The notes under the pieces: generated by a model | What the model was told of the DNA's origin: nothing | Databases searched by the model: none | The model's input: only the letters and a program-made list of their open reading frames with translations | Part shown: positions 30,073 to 39,694 of the stretch, piece by piece | Numbering within the stretch: the first letter of the stretch is position 1 | How the letters are laid out: each line of letters opens with the position of its first letter | Origin: Pseudomonas sp. 2FG | GTDB lineage: Bacteria > Pseudomonadota > Gammaproteobacteria > Pseudomonadales > Pseudomonadaceae | Assembly (NCBI RefSeq): GCF_005502935.1 | Contig: NZ_SCMP01000013.1 | Span: forward strand, 62,001 to 126,000 | Reading direction: 5' to 3' | DNA length: 64,000 bases | Program-made: the position numbers and the translations under genes

Positions 30073-30152
30073 GTCATGAGCAGAAGGAGTGCGGCGGGAG
30101 ATGTCTGTGCGGGTGGGCTAACCCCAGCCTGCAGACTGGGGACTGATCGGCT

Positions 30153-31658
30153 TCAGAGCTTGATCAATACCGACTTCAGCTCGGTGTAGTGCTCGATGGC
30201 CGCCGCGCCCATCTCGCGGCCGACGCCGGACATCTTGTAACCGCCGAAGGGCAGGGCCGGGTCCAGGGCGCTGTGGCAGTTGACCCAGACCGAGCCGGAT
30301 TTGATCCGCGGGATCATCCGGTGGACCGCCGCGAGGTCGTTCGACCAGATGCTGGCGCCCAGACCGTAGCGGTTGTCGTTGGCCAGGCGGATCGCCTCCT
30401 CGATGTCGTCGAAGGGCATCGCCACCAGCACCGGGCCGAAGATCTCCTCCTGCACCAGCGGGCCGCGTTGATCGACATCGACCAGCACCGTCGGCTTGAC
30501 GAAGTAGCCGGGGCCGAATTGCTCGCCGCCGCAGGCGATGGTGGCGCCCAGCTCGCGGCCGCGCTCGATGTAGCCATACACGCGTTCCTGCTGGCGCGCC
30601 GAAATCAGCGGGCCCATGGCCACGCTCGGATCCAGGCCGTTACCGAGCTTCATGGCGTTGGCGATGTCGGCGATGTCGGCGATCACCTTGTCGAAGTGCT
30701 TGCGCTGTACGTACAGGCGCGAGCCGGCGCAGCAGACCTGGCCCTGGTTGAAGAAGATGGCGCTGGCCGCACCGGCGGCCGCCTGTTGCAGGTCGGCATC
30801 GGCCATGACGATGGTCGGCGACTTGCCGCCCAGCTCCAGGGTGACGCGGGTCATGTTGTCCATGGCCGCCCGGCCTATCTGCTTGCCGACTTCGGTGGAG
30901 CCGGTGAAGGTCAGCTTGTCGACATCCGGGTTGTGGCTGAGCGCCGCACCGGCCTCGATTCCGGTGCCGGTGACCACGTTGAAGACGCCCGCCGGGTAGC
31001 CGGCTTCGAGTACCAGTTCGGCGAGCTTCAGGGCCGACAGCGGGGTTTCGTCCGCCGGTTTGAGCACCAGGGTGCAACCGGTCGCCAGCGCCGGACCGAG
31101 CTTCCAGCAGGCCAGCAGCAGTGGGAAGTTCCAGGCGACTATGGCGCCGACCACGCCTATGGCTTCGCGGCGGATAAAGCCATGGAACTGATCATCCGGC
31201 ATTAGCGGCATCGACACCTCGACGCAGGAACCCTCGATCTTGGTGGCCCAACCGGCCATATAACGCAGAAAGTCGATGGACAGCTGCACGTCCATCAGCC
31301 GGGCCACTTGCGCGCTTTTGCCGTTGTTCAGGCACTCGATCTCGGCCAGCACCTCGGCGTCGCGCTCCATCAGCTCGGCCAGGCGCCACAGCAGGTTCTG
31401 CCGTTCCCGTGGGCGCATGCGGCTCCAGGGCGAATCGTCGAAGGCCTGGCGGGCAGCCTGCACGGCGTTGTCGACGTCGGCCTTGGAGGCGCGGGGCACC
31501 TCACTCAGCACTTCACCGGTAGCCGGGTTGCGCACGCTCATGGTCGCGCCGCTGGCGGCATCGAGCCATTGCTCGCCGAGCAACATTCTTTGCCTACGCT
31601 GAATGAACTCGAGCGTTCTCGGGTTAAGGGGCGGGTTAAGGGGCAGGGAAGAACTCAT
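30153..31658 (-). CDS. NAD(P)-dependent aldehyde dehydrogenase of the amine-oxidation locus
   Basis: The 501-residue aldehyde dehydrogenase shows the cofactor region VGAIVAWNFPLLLACWKLGPAL, the general base Glu in TLELGGKSP and the nucleophilic Cys in FFNQGQVCCAGSRL. It resembles phenylacetaldehyde/broad-range aliphatic aldehyde dehydrogenases. Standing divergent from qhpA, it probably oxidises the aldehyde that the amine dehydrogenase releases, giving the acid for the ligase at 36759. The ATG at 31658 gives a normal N-terminus; the frame open to 31703 is not needed. A near-consensus sigma-54 promoter lies 42-56 bp upstream. Confidence 0.92.
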   Translation of the reverse strand: MSSSLPLNPPLNPRTLEFIQRRQRMLLGEQWLDAASGATMSVRNPATGEVLSEVPRASKADVDNAVQAARQAFDDSPWSRMRPRERQNLLWRLAELMERDAEVLAEIECLNNGKSAQVARLMDVQLSIDFLRYMAGWATKIEGSCVEVSMPLMPDDQFHGFIRREAIGVVGAIVAWNFPLLLACWKLGPALATGCTLVLKPADETPLSALKLAELVLEAGYPAGVFNVVTGTGIEAGAALSHNPDVDKLTFTGSTEVGKQIGRAAMDNMTRVTLELGGKSPTIVMADADLQQAAAGAASAIFFNQGQVCCAGSRLYVQRKHFDKVIADIADIANAMKLGNGLDPSVAMGPLISARQQERVYGYIERGRELGATIACGGEQFGPGYFVKPTVLVDVDQRGPLVQEEIFGPVLVAMPFDDIEEAIRLANDNRYGLGASIWSNDLAAVHRMIPRIKSGSVWVNCHSALDPALPFGGYKMSGVGREMGAAAIEHYTELKSVLIKL

Positions 31659-31699
31659 GGAATCAGCCTCGGTTAGTGCTCTTGGGTGAGGGCTCTTTC

Positions 31700-31714
31700 G
31701 CAACCGTCATGCCA
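31700..31714 (-). promoter_or_regulatory. sigma-54 (-24/-12) promoter for the aldehyde dehydrogenase gene
   Basis: Read on the minus strand the site is TGGCATGACGGTTGC, which matches the consensus TGGCACG-N4-TTGC at all but one position with the exact GG-to-GC spacing. The expected transcript would start about 12 bp downstream, leaving roughly 30 bp of leader before the ATG at 31658. Confidence 0.75.
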
Positions 31715-32070
31715 ACCCCGGGTTGTTTAAATAGGTTATTGAAATTAAAGGTCTTTAACTAGATTTTAGGGCGCGAACGGCAAGCTCGGCTGTAACAGTT
31801 TGAGACGGCTTGAGACAGCCCTGGAACAGGCCGCCATGGCAGTTTCCAGGTGCTGCGCGAGCTTCTGTCGCAGAGTTGTACAGCTGTCGCGAATTTAAAC
31901 GCCGGGCGCCCGAATCCTAGACCTGAATATCGTCATTAAAATCGCTCATCCAGCTGATTTATAAGAGTTTTATAAACGCTGGCATGCAATGTGTATTTGC
32001 CATGACAGTCGCACTCCTATGTAGCTGGGCAGTGGCGCCAATCATAAGAAAAAACCGTGGAGGTCTGATT
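31715..32070. promoter_or_regulatory. divergent regulatory region between the aldehyde dehydrogenase and qhpA
   Basis: This region has no gene. It holds direct repeats of TTGAGAC with a following GC (around 31800-31816), two CTGTCGC copies 18 bp apart (around 31865-31895), and AT-rich DNA before qhpA. These could be activator sites for the GAF-type sigma-54 regulator and for the AraC-type regulator, but I cannot assign them. I found no convincing sigma-54 promoter facing qhpA. Confidence 0.4.
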
Positions 32071-33654
32071 TTGAAGATGACACTACTCCGGCATTACCTG
32101 AGCGTCGGAACGCTAACGCTGGCTATTGGTGCGGCGTTGCAATCGCCCCAGGCCATGGCTGCAAGGGATGGTGCCACCATCCTCAAAGAGACCTGTCAGG
32201 GGTGTCACATCCCGGAAGGTGACAAGGACCTGAGCCGCATCAGTCATCAGCGTAAAACGCCCGAGGGCTGGCTGATGAGCATCGCGCGGATGCAGATCAT
32301 GCATGGCCTGCAGATCAACGACGAGGATCGCCGCTCCCTGGTGAAATACCTCGCCGACAAGCAAGGCTTGGCACCCAGCGAAACCGATGGCGTGCGTTAC
32401 GCCTTGGAGCGCCGGCTGAACAGCGTCGAGCAGTTCGACGAAAAATTCACCCAGATGTGCGCGCGCTGCCACTCCGGTGCGCGGGTGGCCCTGCAGCGTC
32501 GTCCGGCCAAAGAATGGGAACACCTGGTCAATTTCCACCTGGGGCAGTGGCCGTCGCTTGAGTACCAGATGATGGCCCGCGACCGCGACTGGCTGGATGT
32601 TGCGCTCAAAGAGGTGGTGCCTGAGCTGGCCAAAAAATACCCGCTGGACAGCCAGGCCTGGGCCGACTGGCAGCAACAGCGCCCGGATGCGGCGAAATTG
32701 GCCGGCGGGTGGAGCTTCAGTGGCCACCTGCCGAGCAAGGGCGATGTACGCGGCCTGATGAGCGTCACGGTCAGCGGCAAGGATGAATTCAAGGTCAGCC
32801 TCGAGGGCCAGTACGCCGACGGCAAAGCCTTTGCTGGCAGTGGTTCGGCCGTGCTGTTCAACGGCTACGAGTGGCGCGCCAACCTCAAGGTCGACGGCGT
32901 CGCCATGCGCCAGGTGCTCGCCGCCAATGGCGGGGAAATCCGCGGGCGGATGTTCGAGACCGAGCACGATGAGCGCGGCCTGGACTTCGTCGCCGCCAAA
33001 CAAGGCACGGCGCGCCTGCTCTCGGTACAGCCGGAGTATCTCAAGGCCGGTAGCGAAACCGAACTGACTTTGGTCGGCACTGGCTTGAGCGGTAAGCCGG
33101 TGTTCGGTGAAGGGGTCGAGCTGGTCTCGGTGCTGGAGCAGACCCCGGAGCGCGTGCGGGTCAAGGTCAAGGCCGCCGGCGATGCGCCGGTCGGCGTGCG
33201 GGTGGTCAGCCTGGGTGCGCTGAAGGGCGTGAACCTGGCGGTGTACCAGCAGATCAGTGAAGTCAAAGTGGTGCCGGCGTTCTCCGTGGCGCGGGTCGGC
33301 GACAACGGCGGTTCGACGCCCAAGGTGCAAGGTCGCTTCGAGGCCGAGGCCTGGGGCCAGGGTGCCGACGGCAAGGCCTACCGCATCGGTTTCGTGCCGG
33401 CCACCTGGTCTGTGGCGCCCTTCGATGAGCGCGCGGCCGAAGACCAGGACGTCAAGTTCGCCGGTGTGATGAGCGCCGAGGATGGCGTCTTCACCCCTGC
33501 TGGCGCCGGGCCGAACCCGGCACGCAAGATGTCCACCAACAACGCCGGCAATCTCAAGGTCATAGCCGCAGTCACCGAAGGCGAGCAGTCCCTCAAGGGT
33601 GAAGGCCAGATGATCGTGACCGTGCAACGCTGGAACAACCCACCCATCCCTTGA
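32071..33654 (+). CDS. qhpA: quinohemoprotein amine dehydrogenase, diheme alpha subunit
   Basis: The 527-residue periplasmic subunit of quinohemoprotein amine dehydrogenase carries two c-type hemes that pass electrons from the CTQ cofactor to an external acceptor. Heme motifs are CQGCH (residues 42-46) and CARCH (130-134); beta-rich domains fill the rest. A Sec signal peptide ends near SPQAMA. A TTG start at 32071 is proposed because GGAGG lies seven bases before it, while the ATG at 32077 is 13 bases away; the longer frame to 31984 would place extra sequence before the signal. qhpD, qhpC and qhpB follow in order on the same strand. Confidence 0.93.
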   Translation: MKMTLLRHYLSVGTLTLAIGAALQSPQAMAARDGATILKETCQGCHIPEGDKDLSRISHQRKTPEGWLMSIARMQIMHGLQINDEDRRSLVKYLADKQGLAPSETDGVRYALERRLNSVEQFDEKFTQMCARCHSGARVALQRRPAKEWEHLVNFHLGQWPSLEYQMMARDRDWLDVALKEVVPELAKKYPLDSQAWADWQQQRPDAAKLAGGWSFSGHLPSKGDVRGLMSVTVSGKDEFKVSLEGQYADGKAFAGSGSAVLFNGYEWRANLKVDGVAMRQVLAANGGEIRGRMFETEHDERGLDFVAAKQGTARLLSVQPEYLKAGSETELTLVGTGLSGKPVFGEGVELVSVLEQTPERVRVKVKAAGDAPVGVRVVSLGALKGVNLAVYQQISEVKVVPAFSVARVGDNGGSTPKVQGRFEAEAWGQGADGKAYRIGFVPATWSVAPFDERAAEDQDVKFAGVMSAEDGVFTPAGAGPNPARKMSTNNAGNLKVIAAVTEGEQSLKGEGQMIVTVQRWNNPPIP

Positions 33655-33727
33655 GCGCGCAGCACCTGGGCGGGCGCCGCCCGCTCAGGCCTGAACGGCT
33701 GGATTGAGACGATTCTCGGAGGTTGTA

Positions 33728-35158
33728 ATGGGCGCAATTTTGAATTTGGTGGAACGCAATCTGCACGAAGTGAAGGTCGATGCAGAGCGCATGTTGTTCC
33801 ACATTCCCAGCAGTTCGCTGTTTCAGACGGATGAGCTGACGGGCGGCATTATCGATGCACTGCGTGAGCAGGGTTGCTCCTCGGCTGAGCTGGTGCAACG
33901 GCTGGCCGGGCGGTTTGCCGATGCCGAGGTGAACGAAACGCTGCGCGACCTGATGGCGCTGGAGGTGGTCAGCGACGGCTCGCCGCTGACGCCGGACATC
34001 ACCGCCAAACGTGTTGAACGTATTGCCTTGAATACCCTGGTGCTGAACGTCAACACCGGCTGCAACCTGAGCTGCACCTATTGCTACAAGGAAGACCTGG
34101 ACAAGCCGTCTGCCGGCAAGAAGATGCAGCTGGACACCGCCATCGCCTCGGTGGAGATGCTGCTCAAGGAGTCGCCGGACGAGCAACGCTACACCGTGGT
34201 GTTCTTCGGCGGCGAGCCGCTGAGCAACCGCAAGCTGATCGAACAGATGGTCGACTACTGCGAGCAGCGCTTCGCCGAGCTGGGTAAGTTTGTCGAGTTC
34301 GTCATGACCACCAACGCCACCTTGCTGACCGAAGAAGTGGCCGACTACCTGAATCGTCACCGTTTCGGTCTGTCCATCAGCATCGATGGGCCGAAGACCG
34401 TGCATGACCGCAACCGCATCACGGTGGGCGGGCAGGGCACCTATGAGGTGGTCAGGAAAAAAGCCGAGATGCTCCTGGCGCGCTACGACAGTCGGCCGGT
34501 TGGCGCCCGGGTGACCCTGACGCGGGGCATCACCGACGTCGAGCACATCTGGGATCACCTGTTCAATGAGTTGGGGTTTGCCGAAGTCGGCTTTGCCCCG
34601 GTGACCTCGGGCGACCTCAGCGACTTCAACCTCACGTCCGAAGAGCTGGTCGAGGTCTTCGCCAATATGAAGGCGCTCGGCCGGCGTTATCTGGAGGCCG
34701 CGCTGGAGCACCGCAACATCGGCTTTTCCAACCTCCACCAGCTGATCACCGACATCCACGAAGGCCACAAGAAGGCGCTGCCATGCGGTGCCGGGCTGAA
34801 GATGCTGGCGGTCGACCACAAGGGTGAGCTGAACCTCTGCCACCGTTTTACCGGCTCGGACCTGCCGACCTTCGGCAACGTCCATGAGGGGGTAAAACAG
34901 GTGGAACTGGGCGACTTCCTCTCCAAGCGTCTGGACCGGACCGACACCGGCTGCGAAAGCTGCCGCATCCGCAACCTGTGTTCCGGCGGTTGCTACCACG
35001 AGAGCTACGCGCGCTACGGCGACCCAACCCACCCGACCTATCACTACTGCGATCTGATGCGCGACTGGGTGGACTTCGGCATCGAAGTCTACAGCCGCAT
35101 CATGGCCGGCAACCCGGCCTTCATCAGCAGCTATATCACTCCGCGGAAGGCGAAATGA
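33728..35158 (+). CDS. qhpD: radical SAM peptide-crosslinking enzyme QhpD
   Basis: The 476-residue radical SAM protein has the cluster motif CNLSCTYC at residues 112-119 and a Cys-rich C-terminal SPASM-like region (CGAGLK near residue 354, then NLCHRF and [14 protein letters not shown] near 410-422) for auxiliary iron-sulfur clusters. An N-terminal segment of about 100 residues can bind the precursor peptide. QhpD forms the Cys-to-Asp/Glu thioether bonds in QhpC, which is encoded immediately downstream (one base between stop and ATG). GGAGG precedes the ATG at 33728; the in-frame extension to 33704 was rejected. Confidence 0.94.
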   Translation: MGAILNLVERNLHEVKVDAERMLFHIPSSSLFQTDELTGGIIDALREQGCSSAELVQRLAGRFADAEVNETLRDLMALEVVSDGSPLTPDITAKRVERIALNTLVLNVNTGCNLSCTYCYKEDLDKPSAGKKMQLDTAIASVEMLLKESPDEQRYTVVFFGGEPLSNRKLIEQMVDYCEQRFAELGKFVEFVMTTNATLLTEEVADYLNRHRFGLSISIDGPKTVHDRNRITVGGQGTYEVVRKKAEMLLARYDSRPVGARVTLTRGITDVEHIWDHLFNELGFAEVGFAPVTSGDLSDFNLTSEELVEVFANMKALGRRYLEAALEHRNIGFSNLHQLITDIHEGHKKALPCGAGLKMLAVDHKGELNLCHRFTGSDLPTFGNVHEGVKQVELGDFLSKRLDRTDTGCESCRIRNLCSGGCYHESYARYGDPTHPTYHYCDLMRDWVDFGIEVYSRIMAGNPAFISSYITPRKAK

Positions 35159-35159
35159 G

Positions 35160-35483
35160 ATGAAGCATCTGAAGCCGATCAATAACAAAGCACAAAAATT
35201 GCAACAGGCCGCCCAGGAAGACCGTATCGAGGAGGTGCTGGCGATGAGCACCGTGGTTGGCTGTGCCTCGACCACCGACCCGGGTTGGGAAATCGATGCC
35301 TTCGGTGGCGTCAGCTCGCTCTGCCAGCCGATGGAAGCCGACTTGTATGGTTGCTCCGACCCTTGCTGGTGGCCCGCCCAGGTGCCGGACATGATGAGCA
35401 CCTACCCGGACTGGAACAAGGATGCGATCAGCTCCAATGAGAGCTGGCGCAACCTTGACACCGTATTCCCGAAAGACAAGTAG
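35160..35483 (+). CDS. qhpC: quinohemoprotein amine dehydrogenase gamma subunit precursor (crosslinked CTQ peptide)
   Basis: The 107-residue precursor has a 28-residue leader and a 79-residue mature part. With that offset, residues fall exactly on the known crosslinked positions of the P. putida gamma subunit: Cys35/Glu44, Cys55/Asp61 and Cys69/Asp77 (mature 7/16, 27/33 and 41/49) for the three thioether bonds, and Cys65/Trp71 (mature 37/43) for cysteine tryptophylquinone. The core [20 protein letters not shown] is intact. It has no Sec signal, in line with export by the ABC protein after modification in the cytoplasm. It follows qhpD directly and precedes qhpB by 45 bp. Confidence 0.95.
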   Translation: MKHLKPINNKAQKLQQAAQEDRIEEVLAMSTVVGCASTTDPGWEIDAFGGVSSLCQPMEADLYGCSDPCWWPAQVPDMMSTYPDWNKDAISSNESWRNLDTVFPKDK

Positions 35484-35528
35484 TCGGTCAAGAACTAGTC
35501 GGCCCAGAACAAGAAGAGGAATTCCGCT

Positions 35529-36653
35529 ATGTCGTTCAAGCACTCCGGCACCATCGCTGCCGCATTAGCCGCGCTGGTCACTTCCTGGTCCGTGGCGGCG
35601 TTGGCCGAAACCGGCCCCGCCCTGCAGTCAGGCCACGAATACATGGTCGTGGGCAACTACCCGAACAACCTGCACCTGGTCGATACCCAGACCGACAAGC
35701 TGTATAAAACCTGCACCCTGCCGGATGCCTTCGGCCCGGGTACCGCGCAGATCGCTCCGGACCATAAGACCGCTTACATCCTCAACAACCACTACGGGGA
35801 CATCTACGGCGTCGATCTGGACAGCTGCAAGCTGGTGTTCCATGCCGCCCTGGCGCAGAAGCCCGGCGAACGTGCGCGGGCGCTGTTCTCGATCGCCATC
35901 AGCCCGGATGGCAAGGAGATCTACAGCGTCGTCAACCCGACCCAGTTGGGGCTCGACCACTATGAGGTGCAAGCACCGCGGCTGCAGGTCTATGCCGCCG
36001 ATGGCGGGCTGGCGGCCAAACCGCTGCGCAGCTTCCCGGCACCGCGCCAGGTGACGGTGATGCAAACCGGTGATGACGGCACGCTGTATATGGCCGGCGC
36101 CGACATCTACAAGGTCGATGTGAACACCGGCAAGGTCGGCGTGGCAGTGCCCAGCCGTAACTGGAAGCGCCCGCTCTACAGCCCGCCGGATGTGCTCTAC
36201 GCCTGGGCGCAGCAGCCACCTACGCGGGACTTCAGCATTCTCTACACCGCGGCCAAGTTCAAGGATGAGAAGCAGGACATGGCGACTGCCGAGTTCGTCT
36301 ATGGCTTCTTCAATATCGACCTGGCCACCGGCAAGAGCGAGACCGTGGATTTTGCGCCGCTGACGGAGATCTACTTCACCGCCATGCGCTCACCGAAGGA
36401 CCCGAACCTGATCTACGGTGTGCTCAACCGCCTGACCAAGTACGACATCAAGCAGAAGAAACTGCTGGAAGTAGGTGAGCTGGATCACTCCTACTACTGC
36501 GTTGCGCTGAACAAGTCGGGGAGCAAGGTCTATCTGACTGGCACCTTCAATGATGTGGCGGTGTATGACGCCGACTCGTTGAAGAAGCTGACTAATATCA
36601 AGTTGCCTGGCGGCGACATGGCGATCGCCACTTCGCAAATCTTCACCCGTTAA
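35529..36653 (+). CDS. qhpB: quinohemoprotein amine dehydrogenase beta subunit (seven-bladed propeller)
   Basis: The 374-residue periplasmic subunit has a Sec signal (KHSGTIAAALAALVTSWSVAALA, cut before ETGPALQ) and repeated beta-propeller strands such as EYMVVGNYPNNLHLVDTQT and DHSYYCVALNKSGSKVYLTG. In the family it forms the substrate-binding scaffold around the gamma subunit. AAGAGGAATTCC gives a good ribosome-binding site. It ends the qhpADCB block; a GGCGCC-rich hairpin (36660-36682) separates it from the downstream ligase gene and may reduce read-through. Confidence 0.92.
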   Translation: MSFKHSGTIAAALAALVTSWSVAALAETGPALQSGHEYMVVGNYPNNLHLVDTQTDKLYKTCTLPDAFGPGTAQIAPDHKTAYILNNHYGDIYGVDLDSCKLVFHAALAQKPGERARALFSIAISPDGKEIYSVVNPTQLGLDHYEVQAPRLQVYAADGGLAAKPLRSFPAPRQVTVMQTGDDGTLYMAGADIYKVDVNTGKVGVAVPSRNWKRPLYSPPDVLYAWAQQPPTRDFSILYTAAKFKDEKQDMATAEFVYGFFNIDLATGKSETVDFAPLTEIYFTAMRSPKDPNLIYGVLNRLTKYDIKQKKLLEVGELDHSYYCVALNKSGSKVYLTGTFNDVAVYDADSLKKLTNIKLPGGDMAIATSQIFTR

Positions 36654-36758
36654 ACCTGCGGCGCCGGCATGATCGCGGCGCCTCTAGTCAGTGCAGAACA
36701 GGCGCTTGCATTCATCTATTAAATACAAACACCTAATAAATACAAAAGTGGAATCACG

Positions 36759-38462
<1,704 letters not shown>

Positions 38463-38561
38463 GGACGGCTGGTGGCGACAGGATACCCAGTGCAGACTAG
38501 CGCTTTGCGGCAGCCGCAGCGGCTGCGCGCTGGCCCGCAACCGCTAAGCAGCCCCGTCACC

Positions 38562-39581
38562 ATGAGCGTCGAAAAAGGCACCATCTCCGTCAAACAGGTC
38601 AATGAAGCCTTGCTTGAGCTGCGCCGGCGGGGGGGCGACGAACTGCCCCTGCTGACCCAGGCGGGGATTGCTCCCGAGCTGCTGACGAAACCCTATGGGC
38701 GGGTTTCGTCCGTGGCTTACTCGCGGCTCTGGCTGTTGATCGCCCAAGCCATGGACGATGAGTTCTTCGGCATGAACGCGCGGCGGATGAAGGTCGGCAG
38801 CTTCGCCTTCATGTGCCGCACGGCCCTGCACGAACCGATGCTCGAAGGGGCGCTGAACGCTGCGCTGCGCTTTCTCTCGCTGGTGTTCGATGACCTGCAA
38901 CCGCTGCTGACGCGCAAGGGCGGGTTGGCGGAAATCAGCCTGCGCGAGCCGGCCGAGTCGCAGTGCCGGGCCTTCGCCTACTTCACCCTGTGGATGATAG
39001 TGCACGGGCTGGCCTGCTGGCTGACGGGGCGGCGCATCCCGATTCTGGCGCTCGACCTGCGCTGCACGGCGCCGGACTACCTCGAAGACTACCGGGTGAT
39101 GTTCACCGACAATCTGCGCTTCTCCCGGCGCCAGAGTCGCCTGCTGTTCAAGGCCGAATGGCTGGATCTGCCGGTGCGCCGCAGCCAGCAGGAGCTGCGG
39201 GGTTTTCTCGCCGGCGCGCCGGCGAACATCCTGGTCAAGTACCGCGACCCGCAGAGTCTGGCGGCCCGCATCAAAGCCTATCTGCGCAGCATCAAGCCCG
39301 AGCGCTGGCCGGATTTCGAGGCGCTGGCCGGGCACTTCTTCATGGCCGCCTCGACCCTGCGGCGCAAGCTGGCGTTGGAAGGGCAGTCCTATCAGTCGCT
39401 GAAGGATCAGGTCCGCCGCGATCTGGCCATCGCCCGGCTGGACAACGGCGATGGCAACTTCAGCGACCTGGCTTTCGAGTTGGGTTTTGCCGATACCAGC
39501 GCCTTTTACAAGGCGTTCAAGAAGTGGACCGGCTCCACCCCAGGTCAGTACCGCGCGATCATGCCCTCGGACTCGTCCTGA
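38562..39581 (+). CDS. qhpR: AraC-family regulator of the qhp locus (QhpR-like)
   Basis: The 339-residue regulator has an N-terminal arabinose-operon-regulator-type sensing domain (about residues 10-200) and a C-terminal AraC HTH (DLAFELGFADTSAFYKAFKKWTGSTPGQYR). Regulators of this type, called QhpR, mediate primary-amine induction of qhp genes; gene order supports that role here. The ATG at 38562 gives a normal family length. A GTG at 38472 preceded by GAGG seven bases away is better placed for ribosome binding and would add 30 residues, so the start is uncertain. It begins within 100 bp of the ligase stop, probably co-transcribed. Confidence 0.85.
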   Translation: MSVEKGTISVKQVNEALLELRRRGGDELPLLTQAGIAPELLTKPYGRVSSVAYSRLWLLIAQAMDDEFFGMNARRMKVGSFAFMCRTALHEPMLEGALNAALRFLSLVFDDLQPLLTRKGGLAEISLREPAESQCRAFAYFTLWMIVHGLACWLTGRRIPILALDLRCTAPDYLEDYRVMFTDNLRFSRRQSRLLFKAEWLDLPVRRSQQELRGFLAGAPANILVKYRDPQSLAARIKAYLRSIKPERWPDFEALAGHFFMAASTLRRKLALEGQSYQSLKDQVRRDLAIARLDNGDGNFSDLAFELGFADTSAFYKAFKKWTGSTPGQYRAIMPSDSS

Positions 39582-39694
39582 GCAGCCCACTCGCCCTGAA
39601 TCGCGATTAACCCCTGCCGTATTCCTGCCCGCCGTCCAGCGGCTCTGGAGCCCGGGCGGCGGCTATTTAGCTCCCCGGGTAATCCCCCCTGAAA

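Noticed and set aside
31975-32005. Possible sigma-54 promoter (CTGGCATGCAATG) facing qhpA
   Set aside because: The -24-like TGGCATG is present but no TTGC occurs at the required spacing.
31984-32070. Upstream extension of qhpA from ATG 31984
   Set aside because: It would place 29 residues with a second hydrophobic stretch before a normal Sec signal, and has no Shine-Dalgarno sequence; GGAGG is inside this segment instead.
32113-33627. Antisense open frame over qhpA (about 500 codons)
   Set aside because: Low-complexity His/Ala/Leu-rich translation, no ribosome-binding site, and the opposite strand has a signal peptide and two heme motifs.
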